Assembly: GCF_022370755.2 (NCBI RefSeq) | Contig: NZ_CP092364.2 | Coordinates: forward strand, 3,968,001-4,032,000 | DNA from: Mycolicibacterium goodii | GTDB lineage: Bacteria > Actinomycetota > Actinomycetes > Mycobacteriales > Mycobacteriaceae | Direction: 5' to 3' | DNA: 64,000 nucleotides | Shown here: in pieces, positions 24,165-33,069 of the stretch | How the letters are laid out: each line of letters starts with the position of its first letter | Numbering within the stretch: the stretch's first letter is position 1 | The notes under the pieces: generated by a model | Databases searched by the model: none | The model's input: the letters and a program-made list of their open reading frames with translations, nothing else | Told to the model about the DNA's origin: nothing | Translations under genes and position numbers: made by a program

Positions 24165-27100
24165 ATGACGAGCACCGATACCTATGACCCGCCCCTGTCC
24201 GGGGTCAAGGTCCTCGATCTCTCGTGCGGCCCGATCACCGCGATCGGGCGCCTGCTGGCCGACTTGGGCGCGCAGGTGACCCCGGTCAACCTGGCCGGGG
24301 TGACCGAGACCGAGGCGACCGTCGGACCGTTCATCGGGTCGATCCCGGTGGGCAGCGCCATCAACCGGTACGGCATGAGGGCCCTCGACATCGACACCTC
24401 GGTGTCCGACGGCACCCGCCGCTGGCAGGAGCTGCTTGCCGACGCCGACATCCTCATCGAGAACACGCGTCCCGGTTCGGATGCCGAGAAGGCGCTGGCC
24501 GTCAGACAGATCCGTGACGAGCATCCGGCGTTGGTGGTCCTGTCCATCAGCGACTTCGGCCGGGATACCGCCTACCGCACATGGCAGGCCACCACGCCGG
24601 TGCTGCACGCGCTGAGCAGCGAGCTGTCGCGTTCGGGAATTCCGGGCCGCGAACCGCTGGTTCCGCCGGCGCCGCAGCTGCCCTACCAGGTGGCCGCCGC
24701 GCAGGCCGCGGTGATGACCGTGTGCGTGTACCTCGACCGGTTACGCACCGGCACAGGCGATCTCATCGACTTCTCGATCCTCGACGGCGCGATGCAGACA
24801 CTCGACCCCCCGTTCGGTACGCCGGGCACCGCCTCGGCCGGGGTGCCGATCAGTGAACAGCGCAGGAACTGGCCGGCCGAACGGCAGCGATACCCGATCA
24901 TCGGCTGCAAGGACGGCTACGTGCGGATCTGCGTGCTGGCGAAACGACAGTGGCAGGGCATGTTCACGTGGATGGGCGAGCCCGAGGAGTTCGCCGACCC
25001 GAAGTTCAACAGCCTCATCGAGCGGTTCAAGTCGCCGGCCCTGCTCAAGGCGATCGAGAAGTTCTGCTCGGACAAGACGCGCGCCGAATTGGAGAGCGAG
25101 GGCCAGCGGCACGGGGTGCCCACCGCGGCTGTGCTGACACTGACGGAGGCCTTGAGAACCGAACAGGTCTCAGAGCGTGGGTTCTTCCGCGAGGTCGACC
25201 TCGCCGACGGGCTCACGGCCCCGGTCCCGGTGGGTGTCTGTGAAGTGGACGGCCAGCGCGCCAGTGCGCTCAATGCGCCGCAGGATGCGCAGGCACGACC
25301 GGATGCTGCGCCGGTGCTCGGCGCACGCGCGCGACGCGACGAAGGCCTTCCGCTGGAAGGTCTGCGGGTGCTCGACCTCGGCGTGATCGTGGTCGGTGCC
25401 GACACCGGGCGGTTGTTCGCCGACCTGGGTGCCGACGTCGTCAAGATCGAGAACTCCGCGTTCCCCGACGGGCTGCGCGGCAGGCTCAACATGATGTCGC
25501 AGACCTACGCGTCCGGTCATCGCAACAAACGCTCGATCGGCATCGACCTGCGCTCGGATGAGGGCCGCGCGCTCGCGCACCGCCTCGCCGAGAAAGCCGA
25601 CGTGGTGCTGACGAACTTCAAACCCGGTGTCGCGCAAGCGCTGGGTATGGATCACGCGACACTGCGGAAGGTGAATCCCGGCATCGTGGTGGTGGACAGT
25701 TCGGCGTTCGGACCGACCGGCCCATGGGCCGAACGGTTGGGCTACGGACCGCTCGTGCGGGCCGCGGCCGGGTTCACCGACCTGTGGGTGTACCCCGACG
25801 CGCCGGGCGAGTTCTGCGACACCGTCACGGTCTACCCGGACCACGTCGCGGCACGCATCGGCGCGCTCACCGCACTGACGCTGCTGGCGCGCCGGGAGCG
25901 CACCGGAACCGGCGGCGCGGTCAGCGTGGCGCAGTCCGAGGTGATGCTGAGCCATCTGGCGGGCGAGATCGCCGCCGAGGTGCTGCAGCGGCGAGGACAC
26001 GCGCGCTCGGATGAACCGGTGCACGACGCACCGTGGGGTCTGTTCCCCGCCGAGGGCCAGGACGCGTGGCTGGCGGTCACGGTGCGCGACACCGCCGACT
26101 GGCACGCGTTGTGCGCGGTGATCGGCCGGGGAGATCTCGCGTCCGACGACACCTTGGGCACCCGGGCCGGCCGGCACGGCAACCGCGCCCGTATCGATGA
26201 GGCGGTTCGGGCGTGGACGGCGGGGCGCACCGCGACCTCGGCGATGGAACTGCTGCAGGAGGCCGGTGTGCCTGCCGGCGCGGTCCTGCATGCCGCGGAT
26301 GTCCCGACGTTCGGCTATTACGTGGAACGTCGCGCGTTCCGCGAGGAGTTGCACCCGCACGGTACCGAGCCGTTCACGATGGAGAACGTCCAGATCCACT
26401 CCGACCGGGTGGCCGATCCGCCGCTGGGCCAGGCGCCGCTGCTCGGTGAGCAGACCCGCGAGATCGCCGCGGATCTTCTCGGCCTCGGTGACGCCGAGAT
26501 CGACGCGCTCATCGAACGTGGGGTTCTTGAGGTTCCGCAGCAGGCACTGGCCACCGAACGCGGAGGTCGTGGGGGCACTCCGGGGACGTCTCGTACGATT
26601 CGGGCATCCCATCCACCTCGAATCGCCGGAACCGACCGCATGGAGATCGACTTCACCAGACTCAGGTACTTCGTCGCGGTCGCTGAAGAGCTGCACTTCA
26701 AACGTGCCGCCGACCGGTTGATGATCACGCCTCCTCCGCTTTCCAAACAGATCAAGCTGCTGGAGAAGGAGCTCGGGGGGCAGTTGTTCGAACGCAACTA
26801 CCACGAGGTGCGGCTGACCCCGCTCGGCGAGAAGCTGCTGGGTCCCGCGCGCGACATCCTGGCCCGCGTCGAGGACCTCAAGGCGACCGCGACCCGGATC
26901 ACCCAGGGTGTGGCGCCGGTGCGGGTCGGCGCCACGGCGTACGCACCGTCGGACTTCTTGGCGCGGCTGGAGAAGGCGGTCGCCGGCCTGGCGGTGCCCA
27001 CGCACTTCAGCGTGCCGGGATCGGCGGCGGAGGTGACCGCCAAGCTGGTGTCAGGCCACCTCGACATCGGGCTGATCCACCTGCCGTCGGCGGACAAACG

Positions 27101-27593
27101 GCTGCGCCACCGGGTCGTGGCGAGGTACCAGGGCGCGATCGCGGTCCGGTTCGACGATCCGCTGGCCGCAAAGGACGTCGTCGCGATCGAGGAGTTGCGC
27201 GATCGTGAGGTCGTCATCGACTTCGCCCGACCCAACCCGGTGGTGCTCGCGGGTTTGACGCGCAGTCTCACCGCCAGAGGTGTCACCAAGATCGTGCGCA
27301 CCATCAACCAGCTCGGCGGTGAACTCGAGATGGCGACCCAGGTGTTCAACCGGCATCTGGTCGCCATGGTCACCTACGCGCCGGAATCGATGATCGGCAG
27401 GATCTTCTCGCCGCCGGAGTTCAAACTGATCCCCATCGACGAAGCGACGTGGGCACCCGCACAGATCGCGCTCGCGTGGTCACCGGACCGGCTGTCGGAC
27501 CGGCGTTCCGAGCGGGCCCTGTCCCCCGCCGAGGTCGAGGCCATCGTGGATCAGCTCGAACGTACCGTGGCGCATGCGCACCGGAGCGCATAA
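24165..27593 (+). CDS. Double CaiB/BaiF-type CoA-transferase in frame with a LysR regulator
   Basis: A 1,142-codon open frame. Residues about 10-390 and about 394-800 are two tandem CaiB/BaiF (family III) CoA-transferase domains, each starting with the same signature (LSGVKVLDLSCG; LEGLRVLDLGVIV). The catalytic aspartate expected in the first is D207 (SILDGAMQ); the matching place in the second is E592 (AQSEVML). From residue 826 a complete LysR regulator begins (MEIDFTRLRYFVAVAEELHF), 317 residues. The 30 residues before it (rich in Gly, Arg, Thr) look like translated spacer, so an independent start at ATG 26640 is likely. I see no stop codon between them. The enzyme probably moves CoA onto the acid handled by the two dehydrogenases upstream. 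Confidence 0.75.
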   Translation: MTSTDTYDPPLSGVKVLDLSCGPITAIGRLLADLGAQVTPVNLAGVTETEATVGPFIGSIPVGSAINRYGMRALDIDTSVSDGTRRWQELLADADILIENTRPGSDAEKALAVRQIRDEHPALVVLSISDFGRDTAYRTWQATTPVLHALSSELSRSGIPGREPLVPPAPQLPYQVAAAQAAVMTVCVYLDRLRTGTGDLIDFSILDGAMQTLDPPFGTPGTASAGVPISEQRRNWPAERQRYPIIGCKDGYVRICVLAKRQWQGMFTWMGEPEEFADPKFNSLIERFKSPALLKAIEKFCSDKTRAELESEGQRHGVPTAAVLTLTEALRTEQVSERGFFREVDLADGLTAPVPVGVCEVDGQRASALNAPQDAQARPDAAPVLGARARRDEGLPLEGLRVLDLGVIVVGADTGRLFADLGADVVKIENSAFPDGLRGRLNMMSQTYASGHRNKRSIGIDLRSDEGRALAHRLAEKADVVLTNFKPGVAQALGMDHATLRKVNPGIVVVDSSAFGPTGPWAERLGYGPLVRAAAGFTDLWVYPDAPGEFCDTVTVYPDHVAARIGALTALTLLARRERTGTGGAVSVAQSEVMLSHLAGEIAAEVLQRRGHARSDEPVHDAPWGLFPAEGQDAWLAVTVRDTADWHALCAVIGRGDLASDDTLGTRAGRHGNRARIDEAVRAWTAGRTATSAMELLQEAGVPAGAVLHAADVPTFGYYVERRAFREELHPHGTEPFTMENVQIHSDRVADPPLGQAPLLGEQTREIAADLLGLGDAEIDALIERGVLEVPQQALATERGGRGGTPGTSRTIRASHPPRIAGTDRMEIDFTRLRYFVAVAEELHFKRAADRLMITPPPLSKQIKLLEKELGGQLFERNYHEVRLTPLGEKLLGPARDILARVEDLKATATRITQGVAPVRVGATAYAPSDFLARLEKAVAGLAVPTHFSVPGSAAEVTAKLVSGHLDIGLIHLPSADKRLRHRVVARYQGAIAVRFDDPLAAKDVVAIEELRDREVVIDFARPNPVVLAGLTRSLTARGVTKIVRTINQLGGELEMATQVFNRHLVAMVTYAPESMIGRIFSPPEFKLIPIDEATWAPAQIALAWSPDRLSDRRSERALSPAEVEAIVDQLERTVAHAHRSA

Positions 27594-27600
27594 TTGGCGC

Positions 27601-30258
27601 GTGCTCTGCGGACGCGATCGTGAACTCGGCAAGCTCGGCGAGCACGTCGCCGCCGCGGAACGCGCCGCACGTCTGGTGGTGCTGACCGGTGAACCCGGGA
27701 TCGGCAAGACCGCTCTGCTGCGGGAGCTTTCGCAGCGGCACAGTGCGTGGTGGGCACTCGGTGCGGAGTGGGAGTCCGACCTGCCCGGAGGCGTGCTGGC
27801 GCAGCTGATACAGGATGACATCCCCGACGATCCTCTCGACGGCGCTGCCCATCTGGTCGACCACGTGCGGGCTGCGGGCGTGCGCCTGGTCCTCGTCGAC
27901 GACGCCCACCACGCCGATGTCGAATCGCTGCAGGCACTTTCGACGCTCGTGCGGCATCAGCGGGATCTACCGGTCCTGGTCGTGCTGGCCACGTGGTCGC
28001 CGGCTGCCCTGCCCGTCCCGCTCGCTACGGCCGAATCGGTCGAGTTGACCGGTCTTTCGGTGTCGGCAGTCGTGGAGCTGGCCCGGCTGCGGGGCATCAC
28101 CATCCATCCCACCCTCGCCGACCGGCTGACCCGGCACACCGCCGGCAACCCGCGCGATGTGTTGGCGTTGTTCGACGAGGTGCCGCCGTCGGCGTGGGCC
28201 AGGCTCGACTCAGCGCTGCCCGCACCGCGTCACGTCGTCGAGCGCGTCGCGACGCAGTTGCAGGCATGCGGCCCGGCGGGACGTGGACTCGTCGAGGCGC
28301 TCGCGGTGCTCGGCGCGCCCGGCGACGGGGCCACCTGGGACGGCGTCACTCTCGCCGAGGCCGCCGAACTGGCCGGCCTGACGGGATCATCCGAGTCGCT
28401 GTCGGCCCTCGACGAGGCCGTCGCGGCCGGTCTCGTCACGCACGTGGTGCATTTCGAGCCTCGGCTCCGGGATCGACTGACCGGATCGGCGGTGCTCACG
28501 TTGTTGGGCGCCCACGCGGCCGCCGAGGCGCATCGGCGTGCGGCCGAGGTGATCTCCGATCCGCGCCGCAGGTTGCGTCACCGGGTGGCCGCCACCGCGG
28601 CGCCCGACGAGGCACTGGCCGCCGAGGTCGACGCCCTCGCCAGGACCAGTGGCGCCGACGGTGCGTGGGCGCAGGCCGCGACGCTTTTCCACGATGCGAG
28701 CAGGCTGACCTCGGACCCGCTGCTGCGCGACGAGCGGCTCACCCGTTCGGTCGACGCACTGGTGGCCGCGGGCGACTGTGGCGCGGCCGCGCAACTGATC
28801 CCGATGATCGAGAGCCTACGTGAAACCCCGTTGCGCAACGCGGTTCTGGCTTATCTGGCAATCCTGCGCGGGCGTGCCACCGAGGCCGAGGTGCGGCTGC
28901 GCCGGGCCTGGGACATCGTCAACCCCGAACGCGATCCGGAGACCGCCGCGCTCGTCGCGCAACGTCATGTCCTGCACTGGCTCATACGTGGCCGCGGTTC
29001 CGACCTGGTGCGCTGGGCGGACACCGCGCTGCGCCTCGCCGACCGCGAATCCCCCACCGCCATCGAGTCGGCCGCGATACGCGGACTCGGTCTGGCCGCC
29101 GCGGGGCGGCCCGATCAGGCCACCGCTGCCTACGACGACCTGGCCGAGCACATCGTGCACGGCGCGCAGGCCCAGCGGGTCACGATGGGACGCGGTTGGC
29201 TCCAACTGATCCGCGACGACGTCGACGGCGCCCGCAGCAACCTCGAAAGCGCGATCGCCACAGCCAATCTGGGCGGGTCGAGCCGGATCACGCTGTGGGG
29301 CATGGCGTGGCTCGCGCGCGCCCACTTCGTCAGCGGCGACTGGGACGCCGCGTTGGACACCGTGGCGTCCGGGCGTGATCTGGCCGCCGCGAGCGGGATC
29401 ACCATCACCACTCCGCTGCTGGAATGGACTGCCGCACAGATCAATGCGCTGCGCGGCGACTGGGACGCCGCCCACACGGCGGTGCAGGCGGCCGACAAGG
29501 TGACGCAGGACTACGAGATGATGCGGATCCCGACGTTGCTGGCGCGCGCCCAGGTCGCCGAGGCCGAGGCCGACTATCCGAAGGTTCGCCGCGTGCTGGA
29601 ACCGTTGGCGGCCCTGGCCGCCAGGGCGCCTGGCACCGCGCTCACCGAACCGGGTTACTGGCCCTGGCCCGACGTGTTGGCCAACGCACTCGTGATCGAC
29701 GGCGCGCTGGACGAGGCCGACGAATTCCTGCGCCCCCATGAACAAGTCGCTCGCGAGCGAGGGCACCGTTCGGCGATGGCCCGCCTCGGGTACGCGCGGG
29801 GACGGCTGCTCGGCGCCCGGGCTGAGCTCGCCGCGGCGCGGGACAGGTTCGAGGAGTCGTTGGCGCTCCTCGACGGGCTTCCGCTGCGCTACGACCGGGC
29901 CCGGATCAACTTCGCGTACGGGCAGACCCTGCGACGGGCCGGTAAGCGGCGCGAAGCCGATGCCGTGATCGCCACGGCCCGTGACCTGTACCTGTCGCTC
30001 GGGGCGCACACGTACGTCGCACGCTGTGACCGCGAACTCAAGGCCGGCGGTCTGCACCAGCTGCGGGGATCGCGTGACAGCGTCGAGCTCACCCCGCAGG
30101 AAGATGCCGTGACCGCCCTCGTCGCACAGGGACTGTCCAACCGTGAGGTTGCTGCCGAACTGTACGTATCTCCCAAGACTGTCCAGTACCACCTGACCCG
30201 GGTGTACGCGAAACTCGGCGTGCGGTCCCGCGCCGAGTTAGCTGCACTTCGACGATGA
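27601..30258 (+). CDS. Large LuxR-family regulator with AAA ATPase domain (LAL type)
   Basis: An 885-residue MalT-like transcriptional regulator. Walker A is VVLTGEPGIGKTALL near residue 30 and Walker B LVLVDDAHHAD near residue 105. A long middle region (about 330-800) is made of helical TPR-like repeats (for example GDWDAALDTVASGRD and LRGDWDAAHTAVQA), and the C-terminus is a LuxR helix-turn-helix with LTPQEDAVTALVAQGLSNREVA and VSPKTVQYHLTRVYAKLGV. The GTG at 27601 starts right at the GRDREL motif; an ATG at 27574 overlapping the previous gene is the alternative. It probably activates the adjacent acyl-CoA or pca genes in response to an unknown ligand. Confidence 0.85.
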   Translation: MLCGRDRELGKLGEHVAAAERAARLVVLTGEPGIGKTALLRELSQRHSAWWALGAEWESDLPGGVLAQLIQDDIPDDPLDGAAHLVDHVRAAGVRLVLVDDAHHADVESLQALSTLVRHQRDLPVLVVLATWSPAALPVPLATAESVELTGLSVSAVVELARLRGITIHPTLADRLTRHTAGNPRDVLALFDEVPPSAWARLDSALPAPRHVVERVATQLQACGPAGRGLVEALAVLGAPGDGATWDGVTLAEAAELAGLTGSSESLSALDEAVAAGLVTHVVHFEPRLRDRLTGSAVLTLLGAHAAAEAHRRAAEVISDPRRRLRHRVAATAAPDEALAAEVDALARTSGADGAWAQAATLFHDASRLTSDPLLRDERLTRSVDALVAAGDCGAAAQLIPMIESLRETPLRNAVLAYLAILRGRATEAEVRLRRAWDIVNPERDPETAALVAQRHVLHWLIRGRGSDLVRWADTALRLADRESPTAIESAAIRGLGLAAAGRPDQATAAYDDLAEHIVHGAQAQRVTMGRGWLQLIRDDVDGARSNLESAIATANLGGSSRITLWGMAWLARAHFVSGDWDAALDTVASGRDLAAASGITITTPLLEWTAAQINALRGDWDAAHTAVQAADKVTQDYEMMRIPTLLARAQVAEAEADYPKVRRVLEPLAALAARAPGTALTEPGYWPWPDVLANALVIDGALDEADEFLRPHEQVARERGHRSAMARLGYARGRLLGARAELAAARDRFEESLALLDGLPLRYDRARINFAYGQTLRRAGKRREADAVIATARDLYLSLGAHTYVARCDRELKAGGLHQLRGSRDSVELTPQEDAVTALVAQGLSNREVAAELYVSPKTVQYHLTRVYAKLGVRSRAELAALRR

Positions 30259-30274
30259 CCCGCTGACCGGTAAG

Positions 30275-30844
30275 GTGAGCAACGTGTTTGGGAGGATCAT
30301 GGGGATCGGCGCGGGGGTGATGGCTGCCGCAGCGCTGCTGACGGGCGCGTTGGGCACGCCCGGCGCGGGCCCACAGATCGAGCTCGTGGACAACACCGAG
30401 GCGCTTTCCCCCGGTGACGGTTCGCTGGCCGACGGTCAGGCGTTTTCACCGTTCGACCTGCAGCAACCGGCCATCGCCAAGCTCGATCCGCGGTTGCTTG
30501 CGGCCGTGCAGCACGCCGCGAACGCCGCGGCCGCCGAGGGCATCACCATGACCGTCACCTCGGGCTGGCGCTCCCCCGAGTTCCAGCAGAGCCTGCTCGA
30601 CGACGCGGTGCAGACCTACGGCAGCCTCGCGGCAGCGCGCGAATACGTGCAGACGCCCACCGCGTCGCGGCACGTCACCGGCGAGGCCGTCGACATCGGC
30701 GGTGCCGGCGCCGACCAGTGGTTGATCGCCAACGGACCTCGGTTCGGCCTGTGCCAGATCTACGCCAACGAATCCTGGCATTTCGAGCTGGTCGCCGATC
30801 CGCTCGGCAACTGCCCGCCGCTGCTGCCCAGCGCGGCCGGCTGA
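30275..30844 (+). CDS. Secreted D-alanyl-D-alanine carboxypeptidase (VanY family)
   Basis: A zinc peptidase that trims peptidoglycan stems, 189 residues. A hydrophobic segment at about residues 10-28 (GIGAGVMAAAALLTGALGTP) serves as a signal peptide. The catalytic domain has VTSGWRSPEFQQ, SRHVTGEAVDIG with the first zinc histidine and aspartate, and ESWHFEL with the last histidine. Start GTG 30275 lies 16 bases after the LuxR gene. The last residues (CPPLLPSAAG) follow a cysteine that may pair with the one in FGLCQIY. There is no obvious link with the catabolic genes around it. Confidence 0.87.
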   Translation: MSNVFGRIMGIGAGVMAAAALLTGALGTPGAGPQIELVDNTEALSPGDGSLADGQAFSPFDLQQPAIAKLDPRLLAAVQHAANAAAAEGITMTVTSGWRSPEFQQSLLDDAVQTYGSLAAAREYVQTPTASRHVTGEAVDIGGAGADQWLIANGPRFGLCQIYANESWHFELVADPLGNCPPLLPSAAG

Positions 30845-30848
30845 CCGG

Positions 30849-31499
30849 TCAGACCAGGCTGCCGACGCGGCCGTCCACCAGGGGCGCATCCGTCTTGGCC
30901 GCGACGTCGTCGAACTGCACCCCTGGTGCGAGTTCGACGACTCGGAACCCGTCACCGGTGACGTCGAAGACGCCGAGCTCGGTGATCACCCGGCTCACTA
31001 CGGCCTTCCCGGTGAGCGGCAGCGTGCACGACGAGACGAGTTTGGCCGCACCGGATTTCGCGACGTGGTCCATCAACACGACGACCCGCCGGGCACCGTT
31101 GACGAGGTCCATCGCGCCGCCCATACCCTTGACCATCGCTCCGGGCACCATCCAGTTGGCCAGGTCGCCGTTGCCCGCGACCTGCATCCCACCGAGCACC
31201 GCGACGTCGACATGACCACCGCGGATCATCGCGAAGCTCGTTGCCGAGTCGAAGTACGACGCGCCTGCGACCACCGACACCGTCTGCTTTCCCGCGTTGA
31301 TCAGATCGGGGTCGACCTCGTCGTCGTACGGGAACGGCCCGACGCCGAGGATTCCGTTCTCCGAGTGCAGCGTGACCTGTGAACCCGCGGGCAGATGGTC
31401 CGGAATCAGGGTGGGCAGCCCGATGCCGAGGTTGACGTAGTCACCGTCGCGTAGTTCGGCCGCGGCGCGGGCCGCCATGTCGTCACGGGTCCAGCTCAT
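30849..31499 (-). CDS. pcaJ: 3-oxoadipate (3-oxoacid) CoA-transferase subunit B
   Basis: Beta subunit of the enzyme that transfers CoA from succinyl-CoA to 3-oxoadipate. The 216-residue protein carries the catalytic glutamate in HSENGILG and the [14 protein letters not shown] and KGMGGAMDL segments of the family. It is the last gene of the pcaF-catD-pcaI-pcaJ operon, and its ATG overlaps the stop of pcaI by four bases. Other 3-oxoacids are possible substrates, but the neighbours argue for 3-oxoadipate. It converges on the vanY-like gene with only four bases between. Confidence 0.9.
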   Translation of the reverse strand: MSWTRDDMAARAAAELRDGDYVNLGIGLPTLIPDHLPAGSQVTLHSENGILGVGPFPYDDEVDPDLINAGKQTVSVVAGASYFDSATSFAMIRGGHVDVAVLGGMQVAGNGDLANWMVPGAMVKGMGGAMDLVNGARRVVVLMDHVAKSGAAKLVSSCTLPLTGKAVVSRVITELGVFDVTGDGFRVVELAPGVQFDDVAAKTDAPLVDGRVGSLV

Positions 31500-32284
31500 C
31501 GGGTTACCTCCTCGGTGACCGGCCGTGGCCGGGTGGTGCGTTTCTCGATGTCCTTGTGCGCGGCCTGTTCCGGGGTGAGCGCCACCACCCGCTGGACGAA
31601 GATGCCGGGCAGGTGGATGTCATCGGGATGCAGCTCGCCGACCTCGACGACCTGCTCGGCCTCGGCCACCGTGATGCGGCCCGCCATCGCCGCGGGCGGG
31701 TTGAAGTTGCGTGCGGCTGCGTGGAACCGGCAGTTTCCGGCCTTGTCGACGACCGCTGCCCGCACGAGCGCGTAGTCGGTGACGATCGACTCCTCGAGCA
31801 CCATGTCGGTGCCGTTGAAGTTCCTGACCTCTTTGGCCGGCGACGCCAGCGCGACGGTGCCGTCGGGGTGGTAGCGCCACGGCAGTCCGCCCTCGGCGAC
31901 CAGGGTCCCGACCCCGGTCGGGGTGAAGAAGGCGCCGATCCCACTGCCGCCGGCCCGCATTCGCTCGGCCAACGTCCCCTGTGGGGTGAGTTCGACGGTG
32001 AGTTCACCGGACAGGTACTGACGCGCGAACTCCTTGTTCTCCCCGACGTAGGACGCGATGACGCGGCTGATGCGTCCGGCCTCCAGCAACAGGCCGAGAC
32101 CGGCGCCGTCGACCCCGCAATTGTTCGACACGATCGTGAGATCGTCGGCACCCTGCTCCAGCAGTGCCTCGATGAGAAACCATGGGATGCCTGCCAATCC
32201 GAATCCGCCGACGGCGATACTGGCGCCGCGGGAAACATCGGCGACGGCTTCGGCCGCCGAGCCGACGACCTTGTCGATGGTCAT
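31496..32284 (-). CDS. pcaI: 3-oxoadipate (3-oxoacid) CoA-transferase subunit A
   Basis: Alpha subunit of the same CoA-transferase, 262 residues. The family pattern [16 protein letters not shown], the segment [19 protein letters not shown] and FFTPTGVGT are present. ATG 32284 is chosen; a longer upstream frame is antisense or overlaps catD. The gap to catD is two bases, and the two subunits overlap by four, consistent with equal production. Confidence 0.9.
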   Translation of the reverse strand: MTIDKVVGSAAEAVADVSRGASIAVGGFGLAGIPWFLIEALLEQGADDLTIVSNNCGVDGAGLGLLLEAGRISRVIASYVGENKEFARQYLSGELTVELTPQGTLAERMRAGGSGIGAFFTPTGVGTLVAEGGLPWRYHPDGTVALASPAKEVRNFNGTDMVLEESIVTDYALVRAAVVDKAGNCRFHAAARNFNPPAAMAGRITVAEAEQVVEVGELHPDDIHLPGIFVQRVVALTPEQAAHKDIEKRTTRPRPVTEEVTR

Positions 32285-32286
32285 GT

Positions 32287-33069
32287 CTACTCCGTTCCGA
32301 GATGTTCGAGGAGAGTGGAGGTGATGGTGGTGGACTGCTCGACGTTGGCCAGGTGCGCGGCCTGTGCGACCTCCACCGAGCGGGCGCCACGCACACCCGC
32401 GGCGATCTCCGCGAGCCGGGCCGGTGGCGTTGCCGGATCGTCGGTTCCGGCGATCGCCAGTGTCGGTGCGGTGATCCGGGCCAGGTCGGCGCGCAGGTCC
32501 AGCGTCGCGATGGCCTCGCAACATCCGGCGTACCCTTCGGCCGGGGTGGTGGCGACCATATGTTCGTAGGTGGCCGTCCGGTCCGGGTGTGCGGCGAAGA
32601 AGTCGGATGTGAACCAGCGCGCCACAACGGCTTCGGCGACGGCCGCGGTCCCGTGTGCACGCACCGTGGTCGCGCGCTCCGTCCAGCTGGCGTTCGGCGG
32701 CAGATGCGTTGCCGTGCACAGCAACGCGAGCCGGTCGACGCGTTCGGGGTGGCGTGCTGCCACCCGCATGGCGGTCATCCCGCCCAGTGACAGGCCGATC
32801 AGGTGGGCACGCTCGATGCCGAGGGTGTCCAGCAGCGCGACGACGTCGTCGGCGAGATCGTCGATGGTGTACGGGCCGTCGGGCACCGGTGACTGCCCGT
32901 GGCCGCGGGTGTCGTAGCGCACGACGCGATACCGCTCCTCGAACGCGGCCAGTTGCGGATCCCACATGCGGTGCGTCGATCCCAGCGAATTGGCGAACAG
33001 CACTGCCGGACCGTCAGGCCGGCCGGTGACGACATGGTGGACCGCGACGGCGTTCATCGGACTGCTCAT
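32287..33069 (-). CDS. catD: 3-oxoadipate enol-lactonase
   Basis: Alpha/beta hydrolase that opens the enol-lactone to 3-oxoadipate, 260 residues. The nucleophile elbow is GLSLGGMTA (serine), the acid is in AGTDDPATP, and the histidine is in QAAHLANVEQ. The oxyanion strand is NSLGSTHRMW. ATG 33069 overlaps the TGA of the thiolase gene (ATGA). pcaD and catD are names for the same activity; I use catD because catechol is the branch present here. Confidence 0.9.
   Translation of the reverse strand: MSSPMNAVAVHHVVTGRPDGPAVLFANSLGSTHRMWDPQLAAFEERYRVVRYDTRGHGQSPVPDGPYTIDDLADDVVALLDTLGIERAHLIGLSLGGMTAMRVAARHPERVDRLALLCTATHLPPNASWTERATTVRAHGTAAVAEAVVARWFTSDFFAAHPDRTATYEHMVATTPAEGYAGCCEAIATLDLRADLARITAPTLAIAGTDDPATPPARLAEIAAGVRGARSVEVAQAAHLANVEQSTTITSTLLEHLGTE

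Noticed and set aside
30275..30844. The VanY-like peptidase as part of a vancomycin-resistance cluster
   Set aside because: No vanH, vanA or vanX genes are near. It is better read as a cell-wall carboxypeptidase.
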